64,000 nucleotides of DNA. Source: Nocardioides rubriscoriae. GTDB lineage: Bacteria > Actinomycetota > Actinomycetes > Propionibacteriales > Nocardioidaceae. Position 1 is the first letter of the stretch; each line of letters opens with the position of its first letter. The stretch lies in the NCBI RefSeq assembly GCF_008087085.1, contig NZ_VIYJ01000014.1:1-64000 (forward strand), in the 5' to 3' direction. A program made the position numbers and the translations under genes. Below, piece after piece: positions 18,076 to 26,485 of the stretch. The notes beneath the pieces are model-generated. The model did not search any database. It was not told where the DNA came from and saw only the letters and a program-made list of their open reading frames with translations.

Positions 18076-18867
18076 CTAGTTCTCTTGGTTGGCGGCTGCG
18101 GGGACGCGGCCGAGGTCTCTGTCTTTGAGTCGGTAGGAGTCGCCCTTCAAGGCGATGACCTCGGCGTGGTGGACGAGGCGGTCGATCATCGCGGCGGCGA
18201 CGGTGTCGTCGCCGAAGACCTCGCCCCATCTCGCGAAGGACTTGTTCGAGGTGACGATGAGGCTGGCTCGTTCGTAGCGTGATGAGACGAGCTGGAAGAA
18301 CAGGTTGGCTGCTTCGGGCTCGAAGGGGATGTAGCCGACCTCGTCGATGATCAGGACCGGGTAGCGAACCAGTCGGCGTAGTTCGTCCTGCAGCCGGCCG
18401 GCGTGGTGGGCCTCTGCGAGTCGGTCGACCCATTGGGATGAGGTGGCGAACTGGACGCGGTGCCCGGCTTGGCAGGCTCTGATCGCCAGGCCGGTGGCCA
18501 GATGGGTTTTCCCGGTCCCGGGCGGTCCGAGGAGGATCACGTTCTCCTTGCCGGCCACGAAGTCGAGGGTGCCCAGGTGCGCGATCGTTTCGCGTTTCAG
18601 GCCGCGGGCGTGGTCGTAGTCGAAGTCCTCTAGTGACTTGCGTGCGGGGAATCGGGCTGCGCGGATGCGGCCTTCGCCGTCGTGAGCCTCGCGGGCGGTG
18701 ACCTCACGTTGCAGGCACGCGGCTAGGTACTCCTCGTGGGTCCACGACTCCTCGCGTGCGCGTTCGGCCAGTCGGGCTGCGGACTCACGCAGCGTGGGCG
18801 CCTTCAACGCCCGGGTCAGGTACTCCAACTCGGCTGTCGTGTCCTTGCTGGTCTTGCTGGTCATCAC
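18076..18867 (-). CDS. istB: IS21-family helper ATPase IstB
   Basis: This 263-residue AAA+ protein is full length for IstB. The Walker A is GPPGTGKTH (residues 114-122), the Walker B LIIDEVGYIPF, and there is a sensor region VTSNKSF. IstB assembles on target DNA and stimulates the IstA transposase. It starts at GTG 18867, overlapping the istA stop as GTGA, the usual IS21 arrangement. Because istA is truncated, the element cannot transpose on its own. Confidence 0.92.
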   Translation of the reverse strand: MMTSKTSKDTTAELEYLTRALKAPTLRESAARLAERAREESWTHEEYLAACLQREVTAREAHDGEGRIRAARFPARKSLEDFDYDHARGLKRETIAHLGTLDFVAGKENVILLGPPGTGKTHLATGLAIRACQAGHRVQFATSSQWVDRLAEAHHAGRLQDELRRLVRYPVLIIDEVGYIPFEPEAANLFFQLVSSRYERASLIVTSNKSFARWGEVFGDDTVAAAMIDRLVHHAEVIALKGDSYRLKDRDLGRVPAAANQEN

Positions 18868-19172
18868 ACGACCTCCCCATCAACTGCGCCGGCGATCCCG
18901 AAGGCTTGGTCGTAGATGCCGAGCGAGCGGACCTCGACGACCTCACCGGTCACCGCGTCGGCGACCGGGGCCAGGAGGTCACCACGGCCGTGGCGCAGGA
19001 GCTTGGCCGCGACGGTGTGGTCGAACTCGGTGATCGTCTGGTGCTGGGCCCACACCCGGGCATGGTCAGCGACCAGCGCGCCTTGGCAGGTCACCCAGAC
19101 GCGGTCGAGGTCGGCGTGGACCTCGACGCGGCGTCCGATGACACCGGGGTCGGCCGACCGGACCTGACGATC
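18864..19172 (-). pseudogene. istA: IS21-family transposase IstA, C-terminal remnant
   Basis: The frame ending at 18864 contains an IstA C-terminal core (PGVIGRRVEVHADLDRVWVTC, then ADHARVWAQHQTITEF and VEVRSLGIYDQAFG) coupled to istB by a GTGA overlap. Upstream of about 19172 the reading frame stays open but no longer resembles a transposase. The DNA-binding and DDE catalytic domains are absent. It is a 5'-truncated remnant. Confidence 0.8.
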
Positions 19173-19498
19173 CGCCACCCCGGTCCCCCATCCCGGTGCC
19201 GCCGCGCGCGAGGGGTGCGAACCGCGCGCGAGGGGAGCGAAGTCGAGGCCGTCGAGGTCGACGAGGCCGCGCGGCTCCTCCACCTCATCCACCCGGTCGA
19301 TGCGACCCTCGCGCCCACCGCAAGGTCTGCCGGCCCCTTTGGCGCTGAACCGCACAACGCAGGATGCCCGTCGCCGGGCGAGGCATGGCTTCGCGGCACC
19401 GATCGCTGGCCCTCGACACCGGGCGCCGACGGCCAGCGCGGTCCAGTAAGTGTTGAATTTGTGTGGAGTCAGGCCGTTCCGGCCCCTCAATGCAACAA
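19173..19498. other. Unassigned stretch between istA remnant and tRNA terminator
   Basis: The minus-strand frame is open through here but its translation is Arg/Gly/Ala-rich and matches no family I know. It contains an imperfect direct repeat CGCGCGAGGGG (about 19205 and 19223). This may be leftover sequence from the deletion junction of the island. Confidence 0.4.
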
Positions 19499-19530
19499 CC
19501 CCCGCCTGCGTCTCCGCAGGTCGGGGGGCT
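19499..19530 (-). terminator. tRNA-Thr terminator
   Basis: CCTGCG-TCTC-CGCAGG nested in a C5/G6 outer stem forms a hairpin directly after the 3' end of tRNA-Thr, with TTGTT following on the minus strand. Confidence 0.65.
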
Positions 19531-19538
19531 GTTCTCGG

Positions 19539-19611
19539 AGCCGCCTGTCAGAATCGAACTGACGACCTAGTCATTACGAGTGACTCGCTCTACCGACTGA
19601 GCTAAGGCGGC
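19539..19611 (-). tRNA. tRNA-Thr(CGU)
   Basis: The minus strand folds as a full cloverleaf. The 7-bp acceptor is GCCGCCT/AGGCGGC and the D arm is GCTCAGTCGGTAGAGC. The anticodon stem AGTCA/TGACT carries loop CTCGTAA with anticodon CGT, and the T arm is GTCAGTTCGATTCTGAC. The discriminator is U; CCA is not encoded. It decodes ACG (threonine). Its 3' 34 bases recur at 17697-17730. Confidence 0.95.
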
Positions 19612-19709
19612 CGGCATCCCCGCACCGAAGTGCATGGACGACCGCAGGAAGTATACGGACGAGCCCGGCCAGCGCCGAAACCAGCCCGCCCCACCCACCG
19701 GAGGGTGCG

Positions 19710-19901
19710 TCAGGCGGCGGCGACGTCGTCCGTACGACGGTCGGCCGGCTGGAGGGGATAGGTCTGCGCAGCGCCGCACCAGCAGGTGAACGCGAGGACG
19801 ACACCCTGGTCGGTCTCGGCCACGCCGGCGAGCTGGGTGGGGAAGATGAGCTGGACCCGCTCGCAGGCGGTGCAGTGGTGGGTGAACGGCGACATACCCA
19901 T
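19710..19901 (-). CDS. Small zinc-ribbon-like hypothetical protein
   Basis: From ATG 19901 (or 19895) this 61-63 residue protein has two cysteine pairs, HHCTACERVQLIF and FTCWCGAAQTY, spaced like a small zinc ribbon. There is no signal peptide. It is divergent from the LysR-type gene at 19966, with the inverted repeat at 19935-19949 between them, so it may be its target. Function unknown. Confidence 0.6.
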   Translation of the reverse strand: MGMSPFTHHCTACERVQLIFPTQLAGVAETDQGVVLAFTCWCGAAQTYPLQPADRRTDDVAAA

Positions 19902-19934
19902 AGTCTCTTCCGCAGCAGACACCAGGGGTAGCCT

Positions 19935-19949
19935 TGCTTTCCAGAAGCA
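19935..19949. promoter_or_regulatory. LysR-type T-N11-A box
   Basis: TGCTT-TCCAG-AAGCA is a perfect 5-bp inverted repeat with a 5-bp centre in the 64-bp divergent promoter region, just upstream of the LysR gene. This fits an autoregulatory recognition site. Confidence 0.5.
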
Positions 19950-19965
19950 TCCCAAGGAGAGACCT

Positions 19966-20892
19966 ATGCTTTCGCTCCACCAGCTGCGGTGCTTCCTGGC
20001 CACCTACGAGCACGGCTCGCTGACGGCGGCGGCCGAGGAGCTCGGCTACGCGCAGCCGTCGGTGTCCGAGCAGGTCCGGGCGCTGGAGAAGTCGCTGGGC
20101 GTCCAGCTCTTCCGGCGGGTCGGGCGGGGCGTCGTACCGACGACGGTGGCCGACACGCTGCGCCCGCACGCCGAGAAGGTGCTGGCCAGCGTGGAGGAGG
20201 CACGCGAGGCCGTGCAGAGCATCAAGTCGTTCGAGACCGGGACGATCCGCTTCGGCATGTTCGGGGTCGCGCGGCTGTACGCCAGCGCCGGGCTGATCGC
20301 CGACGTGCTGGCGCGCTACCCCGGCGTACGCGTCGAGCTCGTCGGGCAGAACTCCACCGAGGTCGCCGACGACCTGCGCCGCGGCCGGCTCGAGGCCGCG
20401 ATGCTGGCGGTCTCGGGCGTGGAGAGCGAGGGCATCACCATCACGCCGGTCGCGCGCGAGGAGCTCGTCTACATCAGCGCCGACCCGGCGCGACTGACGA
20501 CCCCGGTCACCGCGCGGCGCCTGGCCGAGGCGAGCCTGGTGATGCCCGAGACCACCTGGCGCGCCGACGACTCGACGCGCATCCTGCTGCGCCAGATGCT
20601 CCACGAGACCGGCCGCAACCCGCAGACCCGGATCGAGGTCGAGGACGTCGAGACCGCCGTCGAGCTCGTCGGCATGGGCCTGGCCGACTCGGTGATCCCC
20701 CGCGGCGCGGCCGAGCAGCTGCTGCCGCGGCTCGCGCCCGAGGCCGGGTGGGTCTCGTTGCGCCCGCAGCAGTGGGACACCTTCGCGATCGTGCACCGCA
20801 CCGGCGCCGTGCTGTCGCCGGCGGCCCGGCTGATGATCGAGCTCGCCACGGCCCGGATCCAGGAGATTGCCGAGCCGCTGGGCGTCTCCTGA
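19966..20892 (+). CDS. LysR family transcriptional regulator
   Basis: This 308-residue protein starts at ATG 19966 with AAGGAG (19954-19959) upstream. Residues 1-60 form the LysR winged helix (LHQLRCFLATYEHGSLTAAAEELGYAQPSVSEQVRALEKSLG). Residues about 90-300 form a periplasmic-binding-protein-like effector domain. It acts as a ligand-dependent DNA-binding tetramer. The divergent zinc-ribbon gene is the most likely local target. The co-inducer cannot be inferred. Confidence 0.92.
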   Translation: MLSLHQLRCFLATYEHGSLTAAAEELGYAQPSVSEQVRALEKSLGVQLFRRVGRGVVPTTVADTLRPHAEKVLASVEEAREAVQSIKSFETGTIRFGMFGVARLYASAGLIADVLARYPGVRVELVGQNSTEVADDLRRGRLEAAMLAVSGVESEGITITPVAREELVYISADPARLTTPVTARRLAEASLVMPETTWRADDSTRILLRQMLHETGRNPQTRIEVEDVETAVELVGMGLADSVIPRGAAEQLLPRLAPEAGWVSLRPQQWDTFAIVHRTGAVLSPAARLMIELATARIQEIAEPLGVS

Positions 20893-20938
20893 CGCGCACC
20901 CGCCGGTCTCCCAACCAGGGTGATGAGAACCTAGGCGC

Positions 20939-22018
20939 ATGTCGGCTGAACAGGAGCGCGAGGTCGCAGAGGCCTCGGCGACGCTCGAGCGTGCGCTGAT
21001 CGAGGTCAAGAAGGTCGTCGTCGGCCAGGACACGATGGTCGAGCGGATGATGGTGGGCCTGCTGGCCCGCGGACACATCCTGCTCGAGGGCGTGCCCGGG
21101 GTGGCCAAGACGCTCGCGGTGCGCACGCTGGCCGACGTCGTCGGCGGGTCGTTCTCGCGGCTGCAGTTCACCCCCGACCTGATGCCCGGCGACATCACCG
21201 GCACCCGGGTGTGGCGCGCGAGCAGCGAGACCTTCGACGTCGAGCTCGGGCCGATCTTCGCCAACCTCGTGCTCGCCGACGAGATCAACCGCGCCCCGGC
21301 CAAGGTGCAGAGCGCGCTGCTCGAGGCGATGGCCGAGAAGCAGGTCTCGATCGCCGGCAAGAGCCACCCGCTGCCCGACCCGTTCCTGGTGCTCGCCACG
21401 CAGAACCCCGTCGAGTCCGAGGGCGTCTACCGCCTGCCCGAGGCCCAGCGCGACCGATTCCTGCTCAAGGTCGACGTGCCCTACCCGACCGGTCAGGAGG
21501 AGTTCACGATCCTGCACCGGATGTCGGTCAACCCGCCGCGCGCCGAGGCCGTGCTCTCCCCGCAGGAGATAATCCGGCTGCAGGGCGTGGCCGACGGGTT
21601 GTTCGTGCACCACTCCGTGGCGTCGTACCTGGTCAACCTCACCATCGCGACCCGCTCCCCCGAGCGCTACGGGCTGCCCCACCTGCGCAGCGCCATCGAG
21701 CTCGGCGTCAGCCCCCGCGCCTCGCTCGGCATGCTCGCCGCCGGCCGGGCCCTGGCCCTGCTGCGCGGCCGCTCCTACGTGCTGCCCTCCGACGTCGCCG
21801 AGGTCGCCTCCGACGTGATGAGCCACCGGCTGCTGCTGTCGTTCGACGCGGTCGCCGACGGCGCCGACGCGCGCGCCATCGTCCGCGAGGTCGTGGCCGC
21901 CGTGCCGCAGCCCAGCGTGGCCACCCGCGAGGACCCCGACGGCCACAAGAACGGCTACCACGCGACCCAGCCGCTGCCGGTCAGCGGTGGCTACGCCGGC
22001 GAGCACGTCGGCCCGTGA
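20939..22018 (+). CDS. MoxR family AAA+ ATPase
   Basis: This 359-residue MoxR ATPase has Walker A GVPGVAKT (about residues 47-54), Walker B VLADEINRAPAKVQ and a sensor/arginine finger region (QNPVESEGVYRLPEAQRDRF). MoxR ATPases act as chaperones with VWA-domain partners. Both usual partners follow: a DUF58 protein (GTGA overlap) and a VWA membrane protein (ATGA overlap). The three form a coupled operon, probably for maturation of a membrane or secreted complex. Confidence 0.92.
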   Translation: MSAEQEREVAEASATLERALIEVKKVVVGQDTMVERMMVGLLARGHILLEGVPGVAKTLAVRTLADVVGGSFSRLQFTPDLMPGDITGTRVWRASSETFDVELGPIFANLVLADEINRAPAKVQSALLEAMAEKQVSIAGKSHPLPDPFLVLATQNPVESEGVYRLPEAQRDRFLLKVDVPYPTGQEEFTILHRMSVNPPRAEAVLSPQEIIRLQGVADGLFVHHSVASYLVNLTIATRSPERYGLPHLRSAIELGVSPRASLGMLAAGRALALLRGRSYVLPSDVAEVASDVMSHRLLLSFDAVADGADARAIVREVVAAVPQPSVATREDPDGHKNGYHATQPLPVSGGYAGEHVGP

Positions 22019-22956
22019 GCCACCCCGCCCCCCTTCCCCCGCTCGGCGGCGCCACCTCGCCCGAGGCGGTGTTCGACGCCCTCGAGCTCGCCGTACGCCG
22101 CCGCCTGCCGGGCCGCCTGCACGGCGACAAGCGGGGGCTGCGGCTGGGCTCGGGCTCCGACCCGGAGGAGGTCGTGCGCTACCGACCCGGCGAGGACGAC
22201 GTACGCCGCATCGACTGGAACGTCACCGCGCGCTCCGGCGAGGCCCACGTGTGGCGCCCCCTGGCCGAGCACGAGCTCGAGACCTGGGTGCTCGTCGACG
22301 ACTCCCCCAGCATGGCCTTCGGCACCGTCGCGCTGGAGAAGCGCGACATCGCCGCCGGCGTCACGGCCGCGATCGCGATGCTCACCGCCGGGCCGGGCAA
22401 CCGCCTCGGCACCGCCCACCTCACCGGCGACGGTCTCGTCTGGGCCGCGCCCGTGCCGTCGCGCGCCGCCGCCCACCGGGCCCTGCGCCGCCACGCCGTC
22501 GCCCCCACCCAGGGCGGCCCGGACCTGGCCACCGCGCTGCGGACCTTCGCAGCCCGGCACCCGCGACCCGGGGTGCGGGTCGTCGTCACCGACCTCGTCG
22601 AGCCCGACGGCCGCACCGAGCGGCCCTTCGCCTGGGAGCAGCCGCTGCGCCGCCTCGCCGCCACCCACGAGACCCTGCTGGTCGAGGTCGTCGACCCCCG
22701 CGAGCTCGCGCTGCCCGACGTCGGCACCGTCACCCTCGAGGACCCCGAGACCGGACGCCGCCAGGAGGTCTTCACCTCCGACAAGCGGCTGCGGCGTCGC
22801 TACGCCGAGCTGACTGCCGCCCACCGGGCCGCGACGGCCGACGCCGTGCGCTCAGCGCGGTCCGGCCACGTGCTGCTGCGCACCGACCGCGACTGGGTGC
22901 GCGACCTGGCCCGCCACGTCAACGGCGCCCCGATGCGACGGGTGGTCCCCGCATGA
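22015..22956 (+). CDS. DUF58 domain protein
   Basis: This 313-residue protein starts at GTG 22015 inside the moxR stop. The DUF58 signature is seen in VRYRPGEDDVRRIDWNVTAR followed by a degenerate VWA-like core with a metal-site DxSxS variant (VDDSPSMAFG). DUF58 proteins accompany MoxR ATPases and are thought to be their substrates or adaptors. There are no membrane segments. Its stop overlaps the start of the VWA gene. Confidence 0.9.
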   Translation: MSHPAPLPPLGGATSPEAVFDALELAVRRRLPGRLHGDKRGLRLGSGSDPEEVVRYRPGEDDVRRIDWNVTARSGEAHVWRPLAEHELETWVLVDDSPSMAFGTVALEKRDIAAGVTAAIAMLTAGPGNRLGTAHLTGDGLVWAAPVPSRAAAHRALRRHAVAPTQGGPDLATALRTFAARHPRPGVRVVVTDLVEPDGRTERPFAWEQPLRRLAATHETLLVEVVDPRELALPDVGTVTLEDPETGRRQEVFTSDKRLRRRYAELTAAHRAATADAVRSARSGHVLLRTDRDWVRDLARHVNGAPMRRVVPA

Positions 22957-23942
22957 GCGCCCCCGCCCCGCTGCTCGCCCTGGCCTCCCCCGGCTGGCTG
23001 TGGCTGCTGGTCCCGGTCGCCGCGCTGCTAGTGGCCTACCTGCTGGCCCAGCGCCGCCGCTCGACGTACGCCGTGAGGTTCGCGACCCTGCCGATGCTCG
23101 AGCGCCTGGTGCCGAAGCGGCCCGCCTGGCGTCGGCACGTGCCGGCAGCCCTGCTGCTGCTGGCGTTCGCGGTGCTCGCCGTCGCCGCGGCGCGACCGCA
23201 GGTCGACACGCAGGTGCCGCGCGAGCGGGCCACCGTGATCGTGACCGTCGACGTGTCGCTGTCGATGCAGGCCACCGACGTCGACCCCGACCGGCTGACC
23301 GCGGCCCGCGAGGCCGCCAAGCGCTTCATCCAGGGCCTGCCCGCGGGGTTCAACGTCGGCGTCGTGGAGTTCGCCGGGGCGGCCGCCGTGCTGTCCGAGC
23401 CCGGCCCCGACCACGCCAAGGCGATCGCCGCCCTCGACCGGCTCGAGCTCGCCGAGGGCACCGCGATCGGCGACGGCGTCCTCACCTCGCTGGCCCAGAT
23501 CAAGGCGCTCGGCGACCAGTCCACCACCGACGCCGACGGCAACCCGAGCGAGCCGGTCCCGGCGCAGATCGTGCTGCTGTCCGACGGCACCAACACCGTC
23601 GGCAGCAGCATCGACGAGGCCGTCGCGGCCGCGGTCGACGACGACGTCCCGGTGTCGACCATCGCCTACGGCACCCCCAGCGGCACCGTCGTCGTCGGCG
23701 GCGAGACCGTGCCCGTGCCGGTCGACCAGCCCTCGCTCGACGCGCTGGCCCGGGCCACCGGGGGCACCGGCTACTCCGCCGAGACCGCCGCGCAGCTCGA
23801 CCAGGTCTACGACGACATCCAGTCGTCGATCGGCTACCGCACCGAGCCGCGCGACGTCACGCCGTACGCCGTGGCGCTGGCGCTGCTGGTCGGCCTGGTC
23901 GCCGCGGGGCTGAGCCTGCGCTGGTTCTCCCGGCTGCCCTGA
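22953..23942 (+). CDS. VWA domain membrane protein (BatA-like)
   Basis: This 329-residue protein has an N-terminal membrane helix (WLWLLVPVAALLVAYLL) and a second one near residue 65. A von Willebrand A domain follows with MIDAS motif DVSLSMQ and LSDGTNTVG, and there is a C-terminal membrane helix (AVALALLVGLVAAGLSL). This BatA-type layout displays the metal-binding VWA domain at the membrane. It is the third gene of the MoxR-DUF58-VWA operon. Confidence 0.9.
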   Translation: MSAPAPLLALASPGWLWLLVPVAALLVAYLLAQRRRSTYAVRFATLPMLERLVPKRPAWRRHVPAALLLLAFAVLAVAAARPQVDTQVPRERATVIVTVDVSLSMQATDVDPDRLTAAREAAKRFIQGLPAGFNVGVVEFAGAAAVLSEPGPDHAKAIAALDRLELAEGTAIGDGVLTSLAQIKALGDQSTTDADGNPSEPVPAQIVLLSDGTNTVGSSIDEAVAAAVDDDVPVSTIAYGTPSGTVVVGGETVPVPVDQPSLDALARATGGTGYSAETAAQLDQVYDDIQSSIGYRTEPRDVTPYAVALALLVGLVAAGLSLRWFSRLP

Positions 23943-23966
23943 CGCTGCGAGCTCGGCGGGCCGAGG

Positions 23967-24563
23967 TCAGAACCGCCGCGACCAGCGCCGGCTCGGGACC
24001 TGGTCGGCCTTGCCGCGCCAGCGGTTGTGGGTGCGGTAGGCCACGATGTCCCACAGCTGCACCTTGACCCGCACGCTGCGCGGGCTGCCCAGGCAGGTCT
24101 TCGGCAGGCCCAGGCCGACCTGGTCGCGGCCGGGGCGGAAGAAGAAGTAGACCGGGCAGTCGAGCGCCCGCCACTGCCCGTCGACCCGTCCGACGAGGTA
24201 GCCCCCGCGCCGCTGGTCGCCGTCGACCGGGCTGTAGGCGAACGCGTAGAGCTCCGCGCCGGGGTGGTCGCGGTCGGTGTCGTAGAGCACCTGCACCACC
24301 TGGGAGCCGGCCACCGTCAGCCGGCCGGTGACCGTGGTCCACACGCAGTCGTCGGCCCGCTTGTGCCACAGCCCGGCGGCGGTGATGTCGGCACCGCGCG
24401 GGCCGTCGCCGAGCCGCTCACGGACCACCTTCTCCGGGCGGCCGTTGGCGCACTGCCGCTGGCGTTCCTCCGCCGCGGCCGGCGACCCGGTGGCGGCCGT
24501 CGTGGGCACGGCGAGGAGCGGCGCGAGCAGGAGCAGGGCGAGGAGGCGTCCGAGGGCCGACAT
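23967..24563 (-). CDS. Secreted hypothetical protein
   Basis: This 198-residue protein has a clear signal peptide (LGRLLALLLLAPLLAVPTTA) and a mature domain with cysteines at QCANG, DDCVW, DCPVY and TCLGS, suggesting disulfides. The DUF is not recognised. It is convergent with the MoxR operon and 72 bp downstream of the peptidase gene on the same strand, so co-transcription with that gene is possible. Confidence 0.65.
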   Translation of the reverse strand: MSALGRLLALLLLAPLLAVPTTAATGSPAAAEERQRQCANGRPEKVVRERLGDGPRGADITAAGLWHKRADDCVWTTVTGRLTVAGSQVVQVLYDTDRDHPGAELYAFAYSPVDGDQRRGGYLVGRVDGQWRALDCPVYFFFRPGRDQVGLGLPKTCLGSPRSVRVKVQLWDIVAYRTHNRWRGKADQVPSRRWSRRF

Positions 24564-24635
24564 GGACCCACTGTGCGCGGCGGCGTACGCCGGGCGCCAC
24601 CGGAACTATCCGGTCAGCGGCCGGTCAGCAGCCGG

Positions 24636-26249
24636 TCAGCACTGGGTGCCGTCGGCCGGCACCGTCCCGTCGATCAGGTAGCCCTCGACGGCCTCGTCGA
24701 TGCACGAGTTGCCCTTGTTGTAGCCGGTGTGGCCGTCGCCGTCGCGGGTGAGCAGCACGCCGCTGTCGAGCTGGTCGGCCAGGGCGACCGCCTCCTCGTA
24801 GGGAGTGGCCGGGTCGCGGGTGGTGCCGACCACGACGATCGGGGCGGCGCCGGGGGCCTTGATGGTGGGCGGCGGCTCCTCGGCCTTGACCTGGATGCCG
24901 TGGCAGCCGGTCAGGCCCCACGCGAACACCTCGCCGAAGGTCGGCGAGGCCTTCTCGAACGCCGGGAGCTCGGCGGGCACCTGCGACGGCTCGATCGACT
25001 CGGGGTCGTCGAGGCAGTTGATGGCGAGGATGGCCTCGAGGCTGTTGTCGTCGTAGCCGCCGGCGGCGTTGCGCGAGCCGTAGAGGTCCGAGAGCAGCAG
25101 CAGGGTGCTGCCGTCGCCGTCGAGGGCCTGCTGCAGCGCTTGGTCGAGGTAGGTCCAGCTGTCGCGGCTGTAGAGCGGGGTGATCAAGCCGTAGAGCGCG
25201 TTGCCGGCCTCGAGGTCGCGGTCCTGGTTGGTGGGCAGCGGCTCGTCCTCGATGTCGGCCAGCAGCCGGGTGATGGTGTCGAGCGCGGCGGCGCGGTCGG
25301 CGCCCAGGAAGCAGTCGCCCTCGGCGACGCAGTTGTCGACGTAGGCGTCGAGCGCGGTCTGGAAGCCGGCCGCCTGGCTCAGCGCGTTCTGGCGGAAGTC
25401 GAGCGTGGGGTCGGTGGCACCGTCGAGCACGAACCGGCCCACGTTCTTGGGGAAGAGCGAGGCGTACGTCGAGCCCAGCGTCGTGCCGTAGGAGAACCCG
25501 AGATAGCTGAGCTCCTCCTCGCCCAGGGCCGCGCGCAGCACGTCCATGTCGCGGGCGGCCTCGACGGTGGAGACGTGCCCGATCAGCGCGTCGGAGTTGG
25601 CCACGCAGGAGGCGAAGAACCTGTCCTGGTTGGCGACGACCTGCTCGCCCTCGGCCGCGTCGTCGGGCGAGGGGTCCTGGGCGACGTAGGCGTCGAGCTC
25701 GGAGTCGGACAGGCAGTCGACCGGGTCGGAGTCGCCGGTGCCGCGCGGGTCGAACGCGACGATGTCGACGCGGTCGAGCAGCTGCGGGCGGAAGTAGCCG
25801 TCGGCGTTCTCGGCCATCGTCGTGCCGGGCGCGCCCGGGCCGCCGGGGTTGACCACCAGCGAGCCGACCCGGTTGGCCTGGTCGGCGGCCGGGACCCGCT
25901 CGAGCTTGAGCTTGATCGGGTCGCTGGCCTGCGGGTCCTGGTAGTCGACCGGCACGGTGAGGGCCGCGCACTCGTTGTCGCCGCACGCCTGCCAGTCGAG
26001 CTGCTGGGTGTAGAACTCCTCGAGCCCCTTGGGCACCGGTCCGACCGGTGTGGTCGGCGTGTTGGGCGTGGTCGAGCCGCCGGTGTCGGAGGACTGCGGG
26101 TCGGCCTCGCGCGGCGCCGACGAGTCGGCGTCGTCACTGCCCACCACCAGGGCGGCCGTGAGGCCACCGCCGATGCCCAGCACCAGCACGGCCACGACCG
26201 CGACCACCCAGACCAGCTTGTTGTTCACCGGGACGACCCTTCTCCGCAT
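24636..26249 (-). CDS. Membrane-anchored alpha/beta hydrolase, Tap-like peptidase
   Basis: This 537-residue protein has an N-terminal membrane anchor (VWVVAVVAVLVLGIGGGLTAALVV), a Ser/Thr/Pro linker and an alpha/beta hydrolase domain. The nucleophile is S253 (GFSYGTTLGS), the oxyanion region is VVNPGGPGAPGT, and a Tap-type C-terminal domain ends in DGDGHTGYNKGNSC with the likely His. The pattern matches actinobacterial tripeptidyl aminopeptidases (SlpD/SlpE, Tap), which trim peptides outside the membrane. Cysteines in the cap region (CLSDSE, CVANSD, NCLDD) suggest disulfides. Confidence 0.87.
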   Translation of the reverse strand: MRRRVVPVNNKLVWVVAVVAVLVLGIGGGLTAALVVGSDDADSSAPREADPQSSDTGGSTTPNTPTTPVGPVPKGLEEFYTQQLDWQACGDNECAALTVPVDYQDPQASDPIKLKLERVPAADQANRVGSLVVNPGGPGAPGTTMAENADGYFRPQLLDRVDIVAFDPRGTGDSDPVDCLSDSELDAYVAQDPSPDDAAEGEQVVANQDRFFASCVANSDALIGHVSTVEAARDMDVLRAALGEEELSYLGFSYGTTLGSTYASLFPKNVGRFVLDGATDPTLDFRQNALSQAAGFQTALDAYVDNCVAEGDCFLGADRAAALDTITRLLADIEDEPLPTNQDRDLEAGNALYGLITPLYSRDSWTYLDQALQQALDGDGSTLLLLSDLYGSRNAAGGYDDNSLEAILAINCLDDPESIEPSQVPAELPAFEKASPTFGEVFAWGLTGCHGIQVKAEEPPPTIKAPGAAPIVVVGTTRDPATPYEEAVALADQLDSGVLLTRDGDGHTGYNKGNSCIDEAVEGYLIDGTVPADGTQC

Positions 26250-26321
26250 GGACGGCGAGCGCCCCCATCATGGCGTGAGGTGCCAACCGGTGGTGCAGGG
26301 CGGCCGGGTCGGGTCGGTGGG

Positions 26322-26471
26322 GCGGTGCGTGAGCCACCTTTCCGGTCCCGTCCGACCGGCCGACCGGTGGCCTGCTCACCAGCCCACCCACCCCGCCTCA
26401 CCAAGCGGTGCGCCAGCCACCCTTCCGCCCCCTTCCGACCAGCCGAAAGGTGGCCTGCTCACCGCCCCACC
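26322..26471. repeat. Two imperfect 67-bp REP-like palindromic repeats
   Basis: Segments 26322-26388 and 26405-26471 are about 80% alike with an 83-bp period. Each begins with GCGGTGCG and ends with GGTGGCCTGCTCACC plus CCCACC, and each is itself an imperfect palindrome whose arms contain GCCACC and GGTGGC. They lie between two same-strand genes. This looks like a pair of dispersed REP-type elements or a double hairpin terminator. Confidence 0.55.
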
Positions 26472-26485
26472 AGGCCCCGCACCGC

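Larger units (their letters stand above)
17697..19572. mobile_element. Decayed island inserted at tRNA-Thr, carrying an IS21-family remnant
   Basis: The segment is bounded by the 34-bp tRNA-derived direct repeats (17697-17730 and 19539-19572). Inside are an intact istB, the C-terminal part of istA and IS21-type terminal repeats. No integrase gene remains. Motifs resembling each other (AAGTGTTGA) occur near both ends (about 17879 and 19448). The stretch 17731-18029 holds no gene I can support. The element is probably a deletion remnant of a larger integrated element into which an IS21-like transposon had jumped. Confidence 0.7.
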
